64,000 nt of DNA from Litoreibacter janthinus (GTDB taxonomy: Bacteria > Pseudomonadota > Alphaproteobacteria > Rhodobacterales > Rhodobacteraceae), in contig NZ_FOYO01000001.1 of NCBI RefSeq assembly GCF_900111945.1, positions 1,681,751 through 1,745,750 of the forward strand, given 5' to 3'. Below, piece by piece: positions 8,538 to 18,710 of this stretch. Position 1 is the first letter of the stretch, and every line of letters starts with the position of its first letter. The notes beneath the pieces were generated by a model. That model searched no databases. It was given only the letters and a program-made list of their open reading frames with translations, and had not been told where the DNA came from. The translations under genes were made by a program, and so were the position numbers.

Positions 8538-10042
8538 CCCGTCCGAATTTCTTGATCTTCATGGTTGACCAACTCAACGGCACTTTCTTTCCGGATGGCC
8601 CTGCGGAGTGGTTGCATGCGCCCAACCTCAAGAAGCTGGCGGAACAATCAACCCGCTTCAAGAACGCCTACACCGCGTCACCCCTCTGCGCGCCCGGTCG
8701 GGCGAGCTTCATGTCTGGCCAATTGCCGTCCCGCACCGGTGTTTACGACAACGCGGCGGAGTTTTCCTCGGCAATCCCCTCCTTCGCGCACCACCTGCGC
8801 CGTGCGGGGTACCAAACCTGTCTGTCAGGCAAGATGCACTTTGTTGGCCCCGATCAGCTACACGGATTTGAAGAGCGCCTGACCACAGACATCTACCCCG
8901 CGGATTTCGGCTGGACGCCCGACTACCGTAAGCCGGGGGAGCGGATAGAATGGTGGTATCACAACATGGGGTCTGTCACGGGCGCCGGCGTGGCCGAGAT
9001 CACCAACCAGATGGAATATGATGACGAGGTTGCTTACCACGCGACCCGCAAAATCTACGATCTGGCCCGTGGCAAGGACGAGCGCCCTTGGTGCTTGATG
9101 GCCAGCTTCACCCATCCGCATGATCCCTACGTCGCGCGGAAGAAATACTGGGACTTGTATGAGGATTGCGAACACCTGATGCCCGAAGTCGGCCCGATCC
9201 CTTACGAGGAGCAGGACGCCCATTCCAAACGCATTCTTGATGCAAATGATCGCGACAACTTCAACATAACCGACGATCACATCCGCCGTGCGCGCCGTGC
9301 GTATTTCGCGAATATATCCTACCTCGATGACAAAATCGGTGAGGTGATGGAGGCGCTAAAGGCCACGCGCCAAGACGCTACGATTCTGTTCGTGTCAGAT
9401 CACGGCGACATGCTTGGGGAGCGCGGCCTTTGGTTCAAGATGAGCTTCTACGAAGGGTCATCTCGCGTCCCGTTCATGGTGTCCTCGCCCCAGATGGCAC
9501 CCGGCTTGGTCTCTGATCCTGTCTCGAATATCGATTTCTGCCCGACGCTTTGCGACCTCGCGGGGGTGGATATGTCAGAAGTGATGCCTTGGACGGACGG
9601 CCAATCAGTGGCTCCTTTGGGCAAAGGGGAGCAACGCGATGCACCCGTCGCCATGGAATACGCGGCCGAGGCCAGTTACGCCCCTTTGGTATCGCTGCGC
9701 TACGGCAAATGGAAATACAACCGCTGCGCCCTTGATCCCGATCAGCTGTTCGATCTCGAGGCCGATCCTCATGAACTGAACGACCTTTCCGCTGAACCTG
9801 CCCACGCCGCCACATTGGCGTCCCTGCAAGCGAAGGCTGAAGCACGTTGGGATCTTGAAGCGTTTGATGCCGCTGTGCGCCATAGTCAGGCAGGCCGATG
9901 GGTCGTCTACGAGGCGCTGCGCAAAGGCGGCTACTACCCTTGGGACTACCAGCCTTTGCAGAAGGCGTCTGAACGCTACATGCGAAACCACATGGACCTG
10001 AACATCCTTGAAGAAAGCCAACGCTTTCCTCGGGGGGAATGA
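8534..10042 (+). CDS. betC: Choline-sulfatase BetC
   Basis: The 502-residue type I sulfatase hydrolyses choline-O-sulfate to choline and sulfate. The sulfatase signature [11 protein letters not shown] starts at Cys52, the residue expected to be converted to formylglycine; the metal site Asp12 (FMVDQ) and the [13 protein letters not shown] block are intact. Length and C-terminal region match BetC of rhizobia. There is no signal peptide, so it acts in the cytosol. Its ATG overlaps the betI stop by four bases, which implies translational coupling, and its product choline feeds betA downstream. Confidence 0.96.
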   Translation: MTRPNFLIFMVDQLNGTFFPDGPAEWLHAPNLKKLAEQSTRFKNAYTASPLCAPGRASFMSGQLPSRTGVYDNAAEFSSAIPSFAHHLRRAGYQTCLSGKMHFVGPDQLHGFEERLTTDIYPADFGWTPDYRKPGERIEWWYHNMGSVTGAGVAEITNQMEYDDEVAYHATRKIYDLARGKDERPWCLMASFTHPHDPYVARKKYWDLYEDCEHLMPEVGPIPYEEQDAHSKRILDANDRDNFNITDDHIRRARRAYFANISYLDDKIGEVMEALKATRQDATILFVSDHGDMLGERGLWFKMSFYEGSSRVPFMVSSPQMAPGLVSDPVSNIDFCPTLCDLAGVDMSEVMPWTDGQSVAPLGKGEQRDAPVAMEYAAEASYAPLVSLRYGKWKYNRCALDPDQLFDLEADPHELNDLSAEPAHAATLASLQAKAEARWDLEAFDAAVRHSQAGRWVVYEALRKGGYYPWDYQPLQKASERYMRNHMDLNILEESQRFPRGE

Positions 10043-10086
10043 ACTGCGTCTATCTCTCTAAACACCCTTCCGGAGCCACCAAAGCC

Positions 10087-11541
10087 ATGCAAAACGCACA
10101 ACCCACCGCCAGTCATTTCATAAATGGCGCCTATGTCGAAGACACCGATGGAGCGCCAATCGAGTGCATCTATCCTGCGACCGGCAAGGTGATTGCAACG
10201 CTGCACGAGGCAACACCTGCGATCGTTGACCAAGCGCTGAGCGCGGCCAAAGCGGGACAAAAGATATGGGCTGCGATGACTGGCACAGAGCGAGGCCGCA
10301 TTCTGCGCCGCGCGGCTGACATTATCCGTGATCGCAATCGCGAATTGTCGGTTCTGGAGACCCTCGACACGGGGAAGCCCCTGCAGGAAACGCTCGTCGC
10401 GGATGCGACCTCTGGTGCGGATGCGTTGGAATATTTCGGTGGTTTGGCCGGTAGCATAACCGGCGAGCACATTCAGTTGGGTCAGGACTGGGTCTACACC
10501 ATCCGCGAACCACTAGGCGTGTGCGTGGGGATCGGTGCGTGGAATTACCCGACGCAGATTGCATGTTGGAAGGGGGCGCCTGCTTTGGCGTGTGGCAACT
10601 CAATGGTGTTCAAGCCGTCCGAGACCACGCCACTCTGTGCCTTGAAAATCGCGGAAATTCTGCACGAGGCCGGTCTTCCTGCAGGCGTCTACAACGTCGT
10701 CCAAGGCCGTGGGGCGGTCGGGGCGTCGTTGGTCATTGATCCGCGCGTGTCGAAGGTGTCGCTGACAGGCTCGGTGCCAACAGGGCGCAAAGTTTATGCA
10801 GCAGCGGCAGAGCGCATGAAGCACGTCACGATGGAGCTGGGCGGGAAGTCCCCGCTGATCATTTTTGAGGATGCTGATATTGACAATGCCGTGTCCGGCG
10901 CGATTCTCGGCAACTTCTATTCCTCTGGTCAGGTATGCTCTAACGGCACGCGCGTATTCGTTCAAAAGGACATCAAAAAGGCCTTTCTCAAGCGGCTTAA
11001 AGAACGGCTTGAGGGCGCTGTCATGGGTGACCCTTTGGATGAAGCGACCAATTTCGGGCCGATGGTTTCAGCCGACCAGATGAACATCGTTCTTGGCTAT
11101 ATCAACAAGGGCACCGAAGAGGGGGCGACCTTGGTTGCGGGCGGTAAAATGGCCGATTTGGACGGCTTCTTTGTGGAACCGACAGTGTTTGCAGACGTCA
11201 CCGACGGTATGACCATTGCGCGCGAGGAAATCTTCGGCCCCGTCATGGCAGTGTTCGATTTCGAAACAGAGGAAGAGGTCATGGCGCGCGCCAATGACAC
11301 CGAATTTGGCCTTGCCGCAGGTGTGTTTACCAACGACTTGACCCGTGCGCACCGCGTGGTGGCCGGGTTCGAGGCGGGCACCTGTTATATCAACACCTAT
11401 AACCTTGCGCCGGTGGAGGCCCCGTTCGGTGGCTCCAAGGCGTCGGGTGTGGGGCGTGAGAACTCGAAAGAGGCGATCAATCACTATTCCGAAGTGAAGA
11501 CAGTTTACGTCGCCATGACGCCGGTCGAGTCTCAATTCTAG
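10087..11541 (+). CDS. betB: Betaine aldehyde dehydrogenase BetB
   Basis: The 484-residue NAD(P)-dependent aldehyde dehydrogenase oxidises betaine aldehyde to glycine betaine. The catalytic Cys284 ([10 protein letters not shown]) and the general-base Glu250 (TMELGGKSP) are present, as are the nucleotide-binding IGAWNYP and GSVPTGRK blocks. I place the start at ATG 10087 ([16 protein letters not shown]), which fits the family N-terminus and has CGGAG upstream; an in-frame ATG at 10039 overlapping the betC stop would add 16 residues and cannot be excluded. It is followed with no gap by betA. Confidence 0.95.
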   Translation: MQNAQPTASHFINGAYVEDTDGAPIECIYPATGKVIATLHEATPAIVDQALSAAKAGQKIWAAMTGTERGRILRRAADIIRDRNRELSVLETLDTGKPLQETLVADATSGADALEYFGGLAGSITGEHIQLGQDWVYTIREPLGVCVGIGAWNYPTQIACWKGAPALACGNSMVFKPSETTPLCALKIAEILHEAGLPAGVYNVVQGRGAVGASLVIDPRVSKVSLTGSVPTGRKVYAAAAERMKHVTMELGGKSPLIIFEDADIDNAVSGAILGNFYSSGQVCSNGTRVFVQKDIKKAFLKRLKERLEGAVMGDPLDEATNFGPMVSADQMNIVLGYINKGTEEGATLVAGGKMADLDGFFVEPTVFADVTDGMTIAREEIFGPVMAVFDFETEEEVMARANDTEFGLAAGVFTNDLTRAHRVVAGFEAGTCYINTYNLAPVEAPFGGSKASGVGRENSKEAINHYSEVKTVYVAMTPVESQF

Positions 11542-13200
11542 ATGCAAGCCGATTACATCATTGTCGGTGCAGGCTCAGCAGGCTGCGCCATGGCCTACCG
11601 TTTGGCGGAGGCGGGGGAATCCGTGCTGGTGATCGAGCATGGCGGCACCGATTGGGGGCCATTTATCCAGATGCCAGGAGCGCTTAGCTACCCGATGAAT
11701 ATGTCGCGCTACGATTGGGGCTACCAGTCCGAACCGGAGCCGCATTTGAACAACCGCAAGCTGGTCACGCCGCGTGGTAAAGTCGTCGGTGGATCGTCAT
11801 CCATCAACGGCATGGTCTATGTGCGCGGTCACGCGGGCGACTTCGACCATTGGGCGGAGCAGGGCGCCGACGGCTGGTCCTACGCTCACGTGCTGCCCTA
11901 CTACAAACGGATGGAGAACTGGTCCGACGGCGGGCGCGGGGGCGATCCCGATTGGCGCGGCAAGTCCGGACCTTTGAATGTGACGCGAGGGCCGGGGACA
12001 AATCCGCTGAACCGAGCTTTCATCGAGGCCGGTCGTCAGGCAGGTTATCAAGTCACGCCGGATTACAACGGCAAGCAGCAAGAGGGCGTTGGGCCCTTTG
12101 ATGCGACCATCAAGAACGGACGGCGCTGGTCCGCGGCAAACGCATATCTGCGCCCGGCACTCACACGCAATAATTGCACGCTTGTTCAGGCATTCGCACA
12201 AAAGGTGATTGTCGAAGACGGTCGCGCGACAGGCGTAGAAGTTAAACGCGGCGGCAAGGTTGAAATCATCAAAGCGAGCAAAGAGGTCATCCTCGCCGCA
12301 TCTTCCATTAACAGCCCCAAGCTCTTGATGCTGTCGGGTATCGGTCCGGCAAAACACCTGAAAGATCACGGCATCGAGGTCGTGGCAGACCGTCCTGGGG
12401 TTGGTCAGAACCTGCAAGACCATCTCGAGATCTATCTCCAAATGGCCGCCTCAAAACCAGTCAGTCTCTATCGCTATTGGAACATTCCCGGCAAGGGCTG
12501 GGTCGGCACGCAATGGCTACTGGCTAAGCTGGGGCTTGGGGCTTCTAACCAGTTCGAATCCGGCGGCTTCATTCGGTCCAAAGCAGGTGTGCGTTACCCT
12601 GACATCCAGTTCCACTTCCTTCCCATCGCTGTGCGCTATGACGGCAAGGCCGCGGCAGAGGGGCACGGGTATCAGGCGCATGTTGGCCCGATGCGCTCCA
12701 AATCGCGCGGACAGGTCACGCTGCGATCCGCTGATCCGGCAGATGCGCCGAAGATCGAGTTCAACTACATGTCCCATCCCGACGACTGGGAAGAGTTCCG
12801 AAATTGCGTGCGTCTGACACGAGAGATTTTTGGCCAAGAGGCTTTCGCAAATTACACGCGACACGAAATCCAGCCCGGTGCCGGTGTCGAATCAGACGCT
12901 CAGATAGACGCCTTCATCGCCGAGCATGCCGAAAGCGCCTATCACCCTTGTGGCACGGCGCGCATGGGGCGCAGCAATGATGCGATGGCGGTCGTCGATC
13001 CCGAATGCCGTGTGATTGGTGTGGAGGGTTTGCGCCTCGCCGATAGCTCAATCTTCCCACGCATCACCAATGGCAATCTGAACGCACCTTCGATCATGGT
13101 GGGGGAAAAGGCGGCAGACCATATCCTTGGCCGCGACCCGCTGCCTGCTGATAACTCGGAGCCTTGGATTCACCCCAACTGGCGCACAGAGCAGCGATAG
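11542..13200 (+). CDS. betA: Choline dehydrogenase BetA
   Basis: This 552-residue GMC flavoprotein oxidises choline to betaine aldehyde at the inner membrane. It has the FAD-binding VGAGSAGC at residues 8-15, the GMC signature around [19 protein letters not shown] and the C-terminal active-site His468 in [10 protein letters not shown]. The length is normal for BetA. The ATG directly follows the betB stop, so translation is probably coupled. With betC and betB it completes conversion of choline sulfate to the osmoprotectant glycine betaine. No choline transporter gene lies in the window. It ends one base before the convergent AraC gene. Confidence 0.95.
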   Translation: MQADYIIVGAGSAGCAMAYRLAEAGESVLVIEHGGTDWGPFIQMPGALSYPMNMSRYDWGYQSEPEPHLNNRKLVTPRGKVVGGSSSINGMVYVRGHAGDFDHWAEQGADGWSYAHVLPYYKRMENWSDGGRGGDPDWRGKSGPLNVTRGPGTNPLNRAFIEAGRQAGYQVTPDYNGKQQEGVGPFDATIKNGRRWSAANAYLRPALTRNNCTLVQAFAQKVIVEDGRATGVEVKRGGKVEIIKASKEVILAASSINSPKLLMLSGIGPAKHLKDHGIEVVADRPGVGQNLQDHLEIYLQMAASKPVSLYRYWNIPGKGWVGTQWLLAKLGLGASNQFESGGFIRSKAGVRYPDIQFHFLPIAVRYDGKAAAEGHGYQAHVGPMRSKSRGQVTLRSADPADAPKIEFNYMSHPDDWEEFRNCVRLTREIFGQEAFANYTRHEIQPGAGVESDAQIDAFIAEHAESAYHPCGTARMGRSNDAMAVVDPECRVIGVEGLRLADSSIFPRITNGNLNAPSIMVGEKAADHILGRDPLPADNSEPWIHPNWRTEQR

Positions 13201-14064
13201 CTACACGCGCTGCATCCTGCGATACGCCCCCGGTGATGTCCCTGTCTCGCGCCGGAAGGCACGGTTGAATGCGTTTGCGTCTGCGTAGCCCGATTGAAAT
13301 GCGACCTCGTCGACTGGCAGTCGTGAGCTTTCCAGCATTTTACAGGCGCTCCCAATGCGGCACTGGCGAACGTAGCTGATGGGGGATAGCCCCGTTGCCA
13401 GTTTGAAGTGCTCCGAGAATACAGTACGAGACTGACCATAGATGCTCGCAAGTATCTCGACGTTCCACGCGGCGCTCGGATCCGAATGGATTTCGTCGAG
13501 AACAATCTTGATGCGCGGACTCGCTAGGGCCTTCAGGGTTTCGTCATGGAATAGCGCTGTCGTAAGCCAGTCGTGGACCGCGTGGAGGCACAGTATTTCC
13601 GTCAGACGATTGAGCACACTCTGCTGCGGTTCGGACTGTTTTCCAACTTCGGCGTTGATCAGTTGCAGGAGCAACTCGAATTTTTGCGCACGGCCACTGT
13701 GCCCGTGTCGCTCCACCAACATGTCGGGCAGCCGCGTTGTAATGGCGGAAGGCGTTGTCTCGGTGAATTCGAAATAGCCGCAAAACAAATGTGCGCTTGG
13801 CTCTTCGCTATCCGGCGTATTGCCACTGAAATAGCAATGCGCCTTACCGTTCGGAATGATCACAATGTCACCGGAAAACAACTCGATCCGGTCTGTACTG
13901 CCCTCCATTTGTATCCATGTTTGGCCAGACAGCACGAGCTGAAAACGCGCAAGGCGGTCGTCGCTCACATGACAGAAACGCCAAGGCCAAGTCAGGTTCT
14001 CTCCGACGCAGGCCGTCCCGCGAACGCGTATCAAATCAAGGAGGTCGAGTATGTCATCGGTCAT
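13201..14064 (-). CDS. AraC family regulator with N-terminal cupin domain
   Basis: Counted from the ATG at 14064 (MTDDILDLLDLIRVRG) the protein is 287 residues: an N-terminal cupin_6-type ligand domain, then two helix-turn-helix motifs at the C-terminus (SPISYVRQCRIGSACKMLES and ESGYADANAFNRAFRRETG-like sequence). The open frame continues to a TTG at 14139, but that extension has no family support. Regulators of this layout often control the gene next to them; here the neighbours are the convergent betA and a divergent small exported protein. Its effector is unknown. The stop abuts the betA stop with no spacer. Confidence 0.82.
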   Translation of the reverse strand: MTDDILDLLDLIRVRGTACVGENLTWPWRFCHVSDDRLARFQLVLSGQTWIQMEGSTDRIELFSGDIVIIPNGKAHCYFSGNTPDSEEPSAHLFCGYFEFTETTPSAITTRLPDMLVERHGHSGRAQKFELLLQLINAEVGKQSEPQQSVLNRLTEILCLHAVHDWLTTALFHDETLKALASPRIKIVLDEIHSDPSAAWNVEILASIYGQSRTVFSEHFKLATGLSPISYVRQCRIGSACKMLESSRLPVDEVAFQSGYADANAFNRAFRRETGTSPGAYRRMQRV

Positions 14065-14367
14065 ACTCCCTTGATCAAAGAGAAGCAGATCAACTGCTAT
14101 GCACGAAGCTGCTAGGTGGAACAAGTTGGCGCGAGCCAAAGCCGCGCTGCAAGCACGTTGCCGTCAGGTCAAACACGTCTGCGCGATCCCAGTTGATAGA
14201 TTGGACGACCTGCAAGGAATGCCGGACGCATGGCACTACCGACGAAGCAGAGATCAGTTACGCTTTAGGGCATGGAATTTGCCACGCTGCGGGTAATCGG
14301 CAGTTTGGCTTCCCGCACACAGCCCTGAACCATCTTGGGCTGTTTTGATCAAACTGGAGACAAGATC
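14065..14367. other. Non-coding region between divergent genes
   Basis: About 300 bases between the AraC-type gene and the small exported protein. It must hold the promoters of both. Short open frames exist on the plus strand but lack recognisable sequence or convincing ribosome sites. I see no clear repeat, RNA gene or strong sigma-70 match. Confidence 0.4.
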
Positions 14368-14688
14368 ATGAAAACAATCCTCGCAGCTACCGTAGCCACC
14401 ATGGCCTTTGCGGCCCCTTCATTCGCCGAAACCTCGCCCGCCGAGTTGTTCGCGATGAGCAACGCCTCCGCCGCCGAAACGATCGTCCGTGAGACATCGA
14501 TGGGTGACATCACTGCCGCGCGGGTTCGTCTTGCATTGGGCAACATGAGCGCCGCAGAGCGCCAGACGTTCTTTGACGCCGACCCTGTATCGCGTCAGCG
14601 ACTTTTGAAGGACATCAAACTGTTCGGCGACAGCAACAGCGCCGCTGAAATGGCCTCTGAAGTCGTGCGGTCCACCGCCGGAAACTAA
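14368..14688 (+). CDS. Small exported protein, function unknown
   Basis: The 106-residue product starts with a clean Sec signal peptide (MKTILAATVATMAFAAPSFA, likely cut after residue 20), so the mature protein of about 86 residues is periplasmic or secreted. It is rich in Ala, Ser and Glu, has no cysteine, and looks mostly helical. CTGGAGA before the ATG at 14368 fixes the start; an upstream ATG at 14335 lacks one. A strong terminator follows 28 bases after the stop, so it is probably a single-gene unit. I do not recognise a family. Confidence 0.75.
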   Translation: MKTILAATVATMAFAAPSFAETSPAELFAMSNASAAETIVRETSMGDITAARVRLALGNMSAAERQTFFDADPVSRQRLLKDIKLFGDSNSAAEMASEVVRSTAGN

Positions 14689-14715
14689 GCTCGCCCATCA
14701 CGGTGAGACCGATAC

Positions 14716-14748
14716 GGCGGGCTGCACAAATGCGGCCCGCCTGATTTT
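14716..14748 (+). terminator. Intrinsic terminator
   Basis: GGCGGGC at 14716-14722 pairs with GCCCGCC at 14735-14741 around a loop containing GCACAAATGC, followed by TGATTTT. It ends the small exported protein gene and lies 41 bases before msrB. Confidence 0.75.
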
Positions 14749-14788
14749 CGATCTAGTGCCAACCATCTCGAAACTGGAAGGGGTATCA

Positions 14789-15325
14789 ATGTCACGCAAT
14801 CCACCACACACGCTCTCCCGACGCGGCTTTTTCGCGAGCACAGGGGCCACAGCCCTTACCCTTGCAAGTGCTCCTGTTGCTGCCAGCGTCGCTGCTGGAA
14901 GTGCATCGGACTTCCAATATGAGGTCCAGCGCACAGTTGACCAATGGCTCACCCAACTCGGGGAGCAGAGTTACGCCATCATGCGCGAGGGCCTTACCGA
15001 AGCGCCGAAGTCAAGCCCGCTTTGGGACGAAACGAAGCCAGGGAGCTATCACTGCAAAGGCTGCGATCTTTATAACTACGATGCGCGGTTGAAGGTGGTG
15101 CTCGAAAAAGGCTGGGTCTTTTTCGAGCATTCTCAGCCGGATTCCGTGCTGACGGCAATCGACGGACCCGTGCCGGAATATGGGGCCATGTCCGAGGACG
15201 CTGCCCTGACTGAAGTCCATTGCCGACGATGCGGCAGTCACTTGGGGCATCTGCTTATCGTTGCGGGCGGGATGAAGCACTGTATCAACGGCGCTTCGTT
15301 GGACTTCAAACCGGCAGAGGCCTAG
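14789..15325 (+). CDS. msrB: Tat-exported peptide-methionine (R)-S-oxide reductase MsrB
   Basis: The 178-residue product has a twin-arginine signal (LSRRGFF, Arg11-Arg12, then a long alanine-rich hydrophobic stretch to about residue 36) and then an MsrB domain. The zinc-binding cysteines are Cys89/Cys92 and Cys145/Cys148 (RCGSHLGH), and the catalytic Cys165 sits in KHCINGASLDF. MsrB reduces the R form of methionine sulfoxide in proteins; the Tat signal places this one in the periplasm. The ATG at 14789 follows GGAAGGGG. No msrA or membrane msrQ partner is adjacent. Confidence 0.93.
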   Translation: MSRNPPHTLSRRGFFASTGATALTLASAPVAASVAAGSASDFQYEVQRTVDQWLTQLGEQSYAIMREGLTEAPKSSPLWDETKPGSYHCKGCDLYNYDARLKVVLEKGWVFFEHSQPDSVLTAIDGPVPEYGAMSEDAALTEVHCRRCGSHLGHLLIVAGGMKHCINGASLDFKPAEA

Positions 15326-15353
15326 AGGGCTTGCGTGCTACGCACAAAGTGCA

Positions 15354-15368
15354 GAACGAAATAAGAAC
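15354..15368. promoter_or_regulatory. LexA (SOS) box of alphaproteobacterial type
   Basis: GAAC-GAAATAA-GAAC is an exact match to the direct-repeat LexA box GAAC-N7-GAAC (or GTTC-N7-GTTC) used by alphaproteobacteria. It lies 41 bases before the uvrD start, where it would block the promoter until DNA damage. Confidence 0.75.
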
Positions 15369-15409
15369 AACACTTTCCCTGAAGGTGTCTTCGCGCTATC
15401 TTGCGCGCC

Positions 15410-17905
15410 ATGAGCAAATTTGATGAAGAAGACGCCTTCGAGGCTGCAAGCCTTCCGCTATCCCAACGCGCTATGGGGGCAGCGATGGGTGCGCGTGCCA
15501 CTCCTTATCTGGACGGGCTGAACCCCGCACAGCGCGAGGCGGTGGAGACGCTGGACGGTCCCGTTTTGATGCTCGCCGGGGCGGGCACGGGCAAAACCAA
15601 AGCTTTGACTGCTCGCATCGCGCATCTGTTAACCACTGGGCGCGCGCGGCCCAACGAAGTCCTTGCGGTGACCTTTACCAACAAAGCTGCCCGCGAAATG
15701 AAAAACCGCGTTGGCGCGTTGCTGGGCGAGGCGGTCGAGGGCGTGCCATGGCTCGGCACCTTCCACTCGATTTGCGTGAAGCAACTGCGCCGCCATGCTG
15801 AGCTGGTCGGGCTGAAATCAAACTTCACCATCCTCGACACGGATGACCAAATACGCCTGCTCAAGCAGCTGATCGTGGCGGAGGGCATCGACGATAAGCG
15901 CTGGCCCGCGCGAATGCTGGCAGGGTTGATCGACAGTTGGAAAAACCGTGCATGGACGCCAGATGCTTTGCCCGCGTCGGAAGCAGGGGCCTATGACAAC
16001 AAGGGCGGCAAGCTCTACGCCCAATACCAAGACCGCCTGCGCACGTTGAATGCCTGCGACTTCGGCGACTTGCTGTTGCATATGGTGACGATCTTCCAGA
16101 AGCATCCGGACGTGCTGGAGCAATACCAACGCTGGTTCCGCTACATCTTGGTGGACGAATACCAAGATACCAATGTGGCTCAGTACATGTGGCTGCGCCT
16201 TTTAGCTGCTGCGCACAGAAACATCTGCTGTGTGGGCGACGATGACCAGTCGATTTACGGCTGGCGCGGGGCTGAGGTGGGCAACATTCTGCGCTTCGAA
16301 AAGGACTTCGAAGGCGCGAAAATTGTCAAACTCGAACAAAACTACCGCTCAACCGAGCATATCCTTGGGGCTGCGTCCGGTGTGATTGCTGGCAACAAGG
16401 GACGCTTGGGTAAGACTTTGTTTACCGAAGCTAAGGGCGGTGAAAAGGTCCGCCTTATCGGCCATTGGGACGGTGAAGAAGAGGCGCGCTGGATCGGCGA
16501 CGAGATTGAATCGTTGCAAAGCGGAACCCGGGGGCTGACGCCGATCGGGCTGAACGATATGGCCATCCTCGTGCGCGCCTCGCACCAGATGCGCAGCTTT
16601 GAGGATCGGTTCCTGACCATCGGGCTACCCTACCGCGTCATTGGCGGTCCGCGCTTCTACGAGCGTTTGGAAATCCGCGATGCCATGGCCTATTTCCGGC
16701 TGGCTGTTTCTCTGGATGACGATTTAGCGTTCGAGCGTATCGTAAATACTCCCAAACGTGGGTTAGCTGACAAGTCAGTTCAGATCATTCGCGCAGCTGC
16801 AAATGGAAATGGTGTTTCGCTTATTGAGGGCGCCAAAATTGCTATTGAGGCGAATGCGCTTAAAGGGAAAGCGAAATCCGAACTTCCTAAGCTGATAGCT
16901 TCTCTTGAGCGGTGGCATGGTTTGACGCGCGGCCCATTGAGGCAAGTATTTGTGAGTGAGGCTGAGGCTGCTAATGATGTCGTCGAGAGGTTTGAATATG
17001 GTGAACCAGACGTAAACCATATCCAGTTAGCTGAGATGATCCTTGATGAATCCGGCTATACTGCGAGTTACTTCAAGCCTGAAGATCCTAATGATCCAGA
17101 CGCGGCTCCTATACCGATAACCCCCGAAGCCCCCGGTCGCCTCGACAACCTCAAGGAATTGGTCAAGGCGTTGGAGCAATTCGAGAACCTGCAAGGTTTC
17201 TTGGAACACATCGCCTTGGTCATGGATAACGACAGCGAGGACGCCACCGAAAAGGTGTCGATCATGACTCTGCACGCGGCCAAGGGCTTGGAGTTTCCGG
17301 CGGTGTTTCTGCCGGGCTGGGAGGACGGGTTGTTCCCGTCGCAGCGCTCGATGGATGAGAGCGGGCTGAAGGGTTTGGAGGAAGAGCGGCGGCTGGCCTA
17401 TGTGGGGATCACGCGCGCCGAAGAGCTTTGCACCATTTCTTTCGCAGGCAATCGTCGCGTTTATGGCCAATGGCAAAGCGCGCTGCCCTCGCGTTTCGTG
17501 GATGAGCTGCCAGAGCGTCACGTGGAAATCCTGACTCCACCGGGCCTCTATGGTCATCAGGCAAGCACGGTCGGCGATATGATGGACGCGCTTGGCGGCA
17601 GCGATCTGCACGAAGCTGCCGCGAAGGCAAATGTCTACAACTCCCCAGGTTGGCGGCGCCTGCAGGAACGTCAATCGAGTCGCGGCATGTCGCAGCCGCG
17701 CGAAAGCAAGAACATGGTGATCGATGCGCAAGCCGTGTCGTCATTCACTGTTGGTGAGCGCGTGTTCCACCAGAAGTTTGGCTACGGAGAGATTATGGCC
17801 GTGGAAGGCGACAAGCTTGACGTGTCCTTTGACAAGGCGGGCGACAAGAAGGTGGTCGGCAAGTTTCTTGTGTCGGCGGATAGTGCAGGCGACGTTCCGT
17901 TTTAG
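15410..17905 (+). CDS. uvrD: UvrD/PcrA family superfamily 1 DNA helicase
   Basis: The 831-residue protein has the Walker A AGAGTGKT at residues 56-63, motif II VDEYQDTN near residue 250, the GDDDQSIYGWRGAE motif III, and C-terminal motifs V/VI (MTLHAAKGLEFPAVFLPG and RRLAYVGITRAEE). A Tudor-like C-terminal end (ERVFHQKFGYGEIMAVEGDKL) is typical of PcrA/UvrD. It unwinds DNA 3' to 5' in nucleotide excision and mismatch repair. A LexA box upstream fits SOS control. Positions about 16725-17115 differ in base and codon use from the rest and include extra sequence compared with what I expect for the family. Confidence 0.95.
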   Translation: MSKFDEEDAFEAASLPLSQRAMGAAMGARATPYLDGLNPAQREAVETLDGPVLMLAGAGTGKTKALTARIAHLLTTGRARPNEVLAVTFTNKAAREMKNRVGALLGEAVEGVPWLGTFHSICVKQLRRHAELVGLKSNFTILDTDDQIRLLKQLIVAEGIDDKRWPARMLAGLIDSWKNRAWTPDALPASEAGAYDNKGGKLYAQYQDRLRTLNACDFGDLLLHMVTIFQKHPDVLEQYQRWFRYILVDEYQDTNVAQYMWLRLLAAAHRNICCVGDDDQSIYGWRGAEVGNILRFEKDFEGAKIVKLEQNYRSTEHILGAASGVIAGNKGRLGKTLFTEAKGGEKVRLIGHWDGEEEARWIGDEIESLQSGTRGLTPIGLNDMAILVRASHQMRSFEDRFLTIGLPYRVIGGPRFYERLEIRDAMAYFRLAVSLDDDLAFERIVNTPKRGLADKSVQIIRAAANGNGVSLIEGAKIAIEANALKGKAKSELPKLIASLERWHGLTRGPLRQVFVSEAEAANDVVERFEYGEPDVNHIQLAEMILDESGYTASYFKPEDPNDPDAAPIPITPEAPGRLDNLKELVKALEQFENLQGFLEHIALVMDNDSEDATEKVSIMTLHAAKGLEFPAVFLPGWEDGLFPSQRSMDESGLKGLEEERRLAYVGITRAEELCTISFAGNRRVYGQWQSALPSRFVDELPERHVEILTPPGLYGHQASTVGDMMDALGGSDLHEAAAKANVYNSPGWRRLQERQSSRGMSQPRESKNMVIDAQAVSSFTVGERVFHQKFGYGEIMAVEGDKLDVSFDKAGDKKVVGKFLVSADSAGDVPF

Positions 17906-17911
17906 ATCGCC

Positions 17912-18700
17912 TCACGCTGTCCGGCCGTAAAACCCAAGCTGCTCGGTCTGCGTAAAACGCGCCCCCGGCGTCTCGTAATAGGTCAGCACTGCAATCATGC
18001 GGGCGCGGTCGCCTTTCACGGGCGTCACGCGGTGGGGCGTATTCACCCCCCGAAATACATTGAGGGTTCCGGGCACGACATTCATCTGTTGCATCTGCGG
18101 GTCTTCGCCAGCCAAAAGCCGCGCCACGCCGTCGTAATTCGGGTCATCTGCAGTCCGTAAATCCGTGCGGTATTCGAACAGGCCGCCTTCGTCGGGTGCC
18201 TGTAGCAACACCGTGACTGTGAATTCGGATCGGTCGAAGTGCCAGTTCAGGGCCTGACCTTCTTGATACCGCATCACATTGAACGCGGCCAAAGGGTCGT
18301 CCATCGGATAGAGGGCTGGCTTATCCATCACTTCCGCTAGAAACCGCTGCAAGGGGGGCCATGTGTAGATTTTCTCGACCACAGACCCTGCGAGTTGGTC
18401 GTTGCATAGCGTGTTGTTCGAGGTTTCGAACAACTTCAAGGCCGGGTGGTCTTCGGAAAGGCCCGGAATGGATTTCTTGAAATACACGTTATGGGCGCGT
18501 TTGTGGTTGAAACTCTCGGAGTCCATTTTTGGCGTAAGAGCCTCAGCCTCGGCCTGCGCATATTCAGGCCGCAGGAACGCATCTAGGTTGAACATCCCAT
18601 GCGTTGCCATGTCAGATTTGCAACGCGCAACAAGGTTTGCGTAAGCCGGGCTATCTGGTCGGTCCAGCGGGAACTTTTCTAGGTCTAGATAGGTGTTCAT
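17912..18700 (-). CDS. Fe(II)/2-oxoglutarate-dependent oxygenase (BesD/ArpA-like)
   Basis: From the ATG at 18700, chosen because AGGGG sits seven bases upstream, the product is 262 residues. The iron ligands are visible as HFD in ALNWHFDRSEFTVTVLLQ and a distal His in VNTPHRVTP, with an Arg seven residues later (KGDRAR) able to bind 2-oxoglutarate. The fold resembles the BesD/HalD group of enzymes acting on free amino acids, but BesD-type halogenases have Gly in place of the Asp; with HxD intact, hydroxylation or another oxidation is more likely. It is ten bases behind a LysE-type exporter gene, which suggests an amino acid-derived substrate or product. The substrate is unknown. Confidence 0.7.
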   Translation of the reverse strand: MNTYLDLEKFPLDRPDSPAYANLVARCKSDMATHGMFNLDAFLRPEYAQAEAEALTPKMDSESFNHKRAHNVYFKKSIPGLSEDHPALKLFETSNNTLCNDQLAGSVVEKIYTWPPLQRFLAEVMDKPALYPMDDPLAAFNVMRYQEGQALNWHFDRSEFTVTVLLQAPDEGGLFEYRTDLRTADDPNYDGVARLLAGEDPQMQQMNVVPGTLNVFRGVNTPHRVTPVKGDRARMIAVLTYYETPGARFTQTEQLGFYGRTA

Positions 18701-18710
18701 ACGCATGCCC

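Noticed and set aside
17912..18700. Assignment of the 2OG enzyme as an amino acid halogenase
   Set aside because: Halogenases of this type need Gly or Ala in place of the iron-binding carboxylate; here the motif is HFD.
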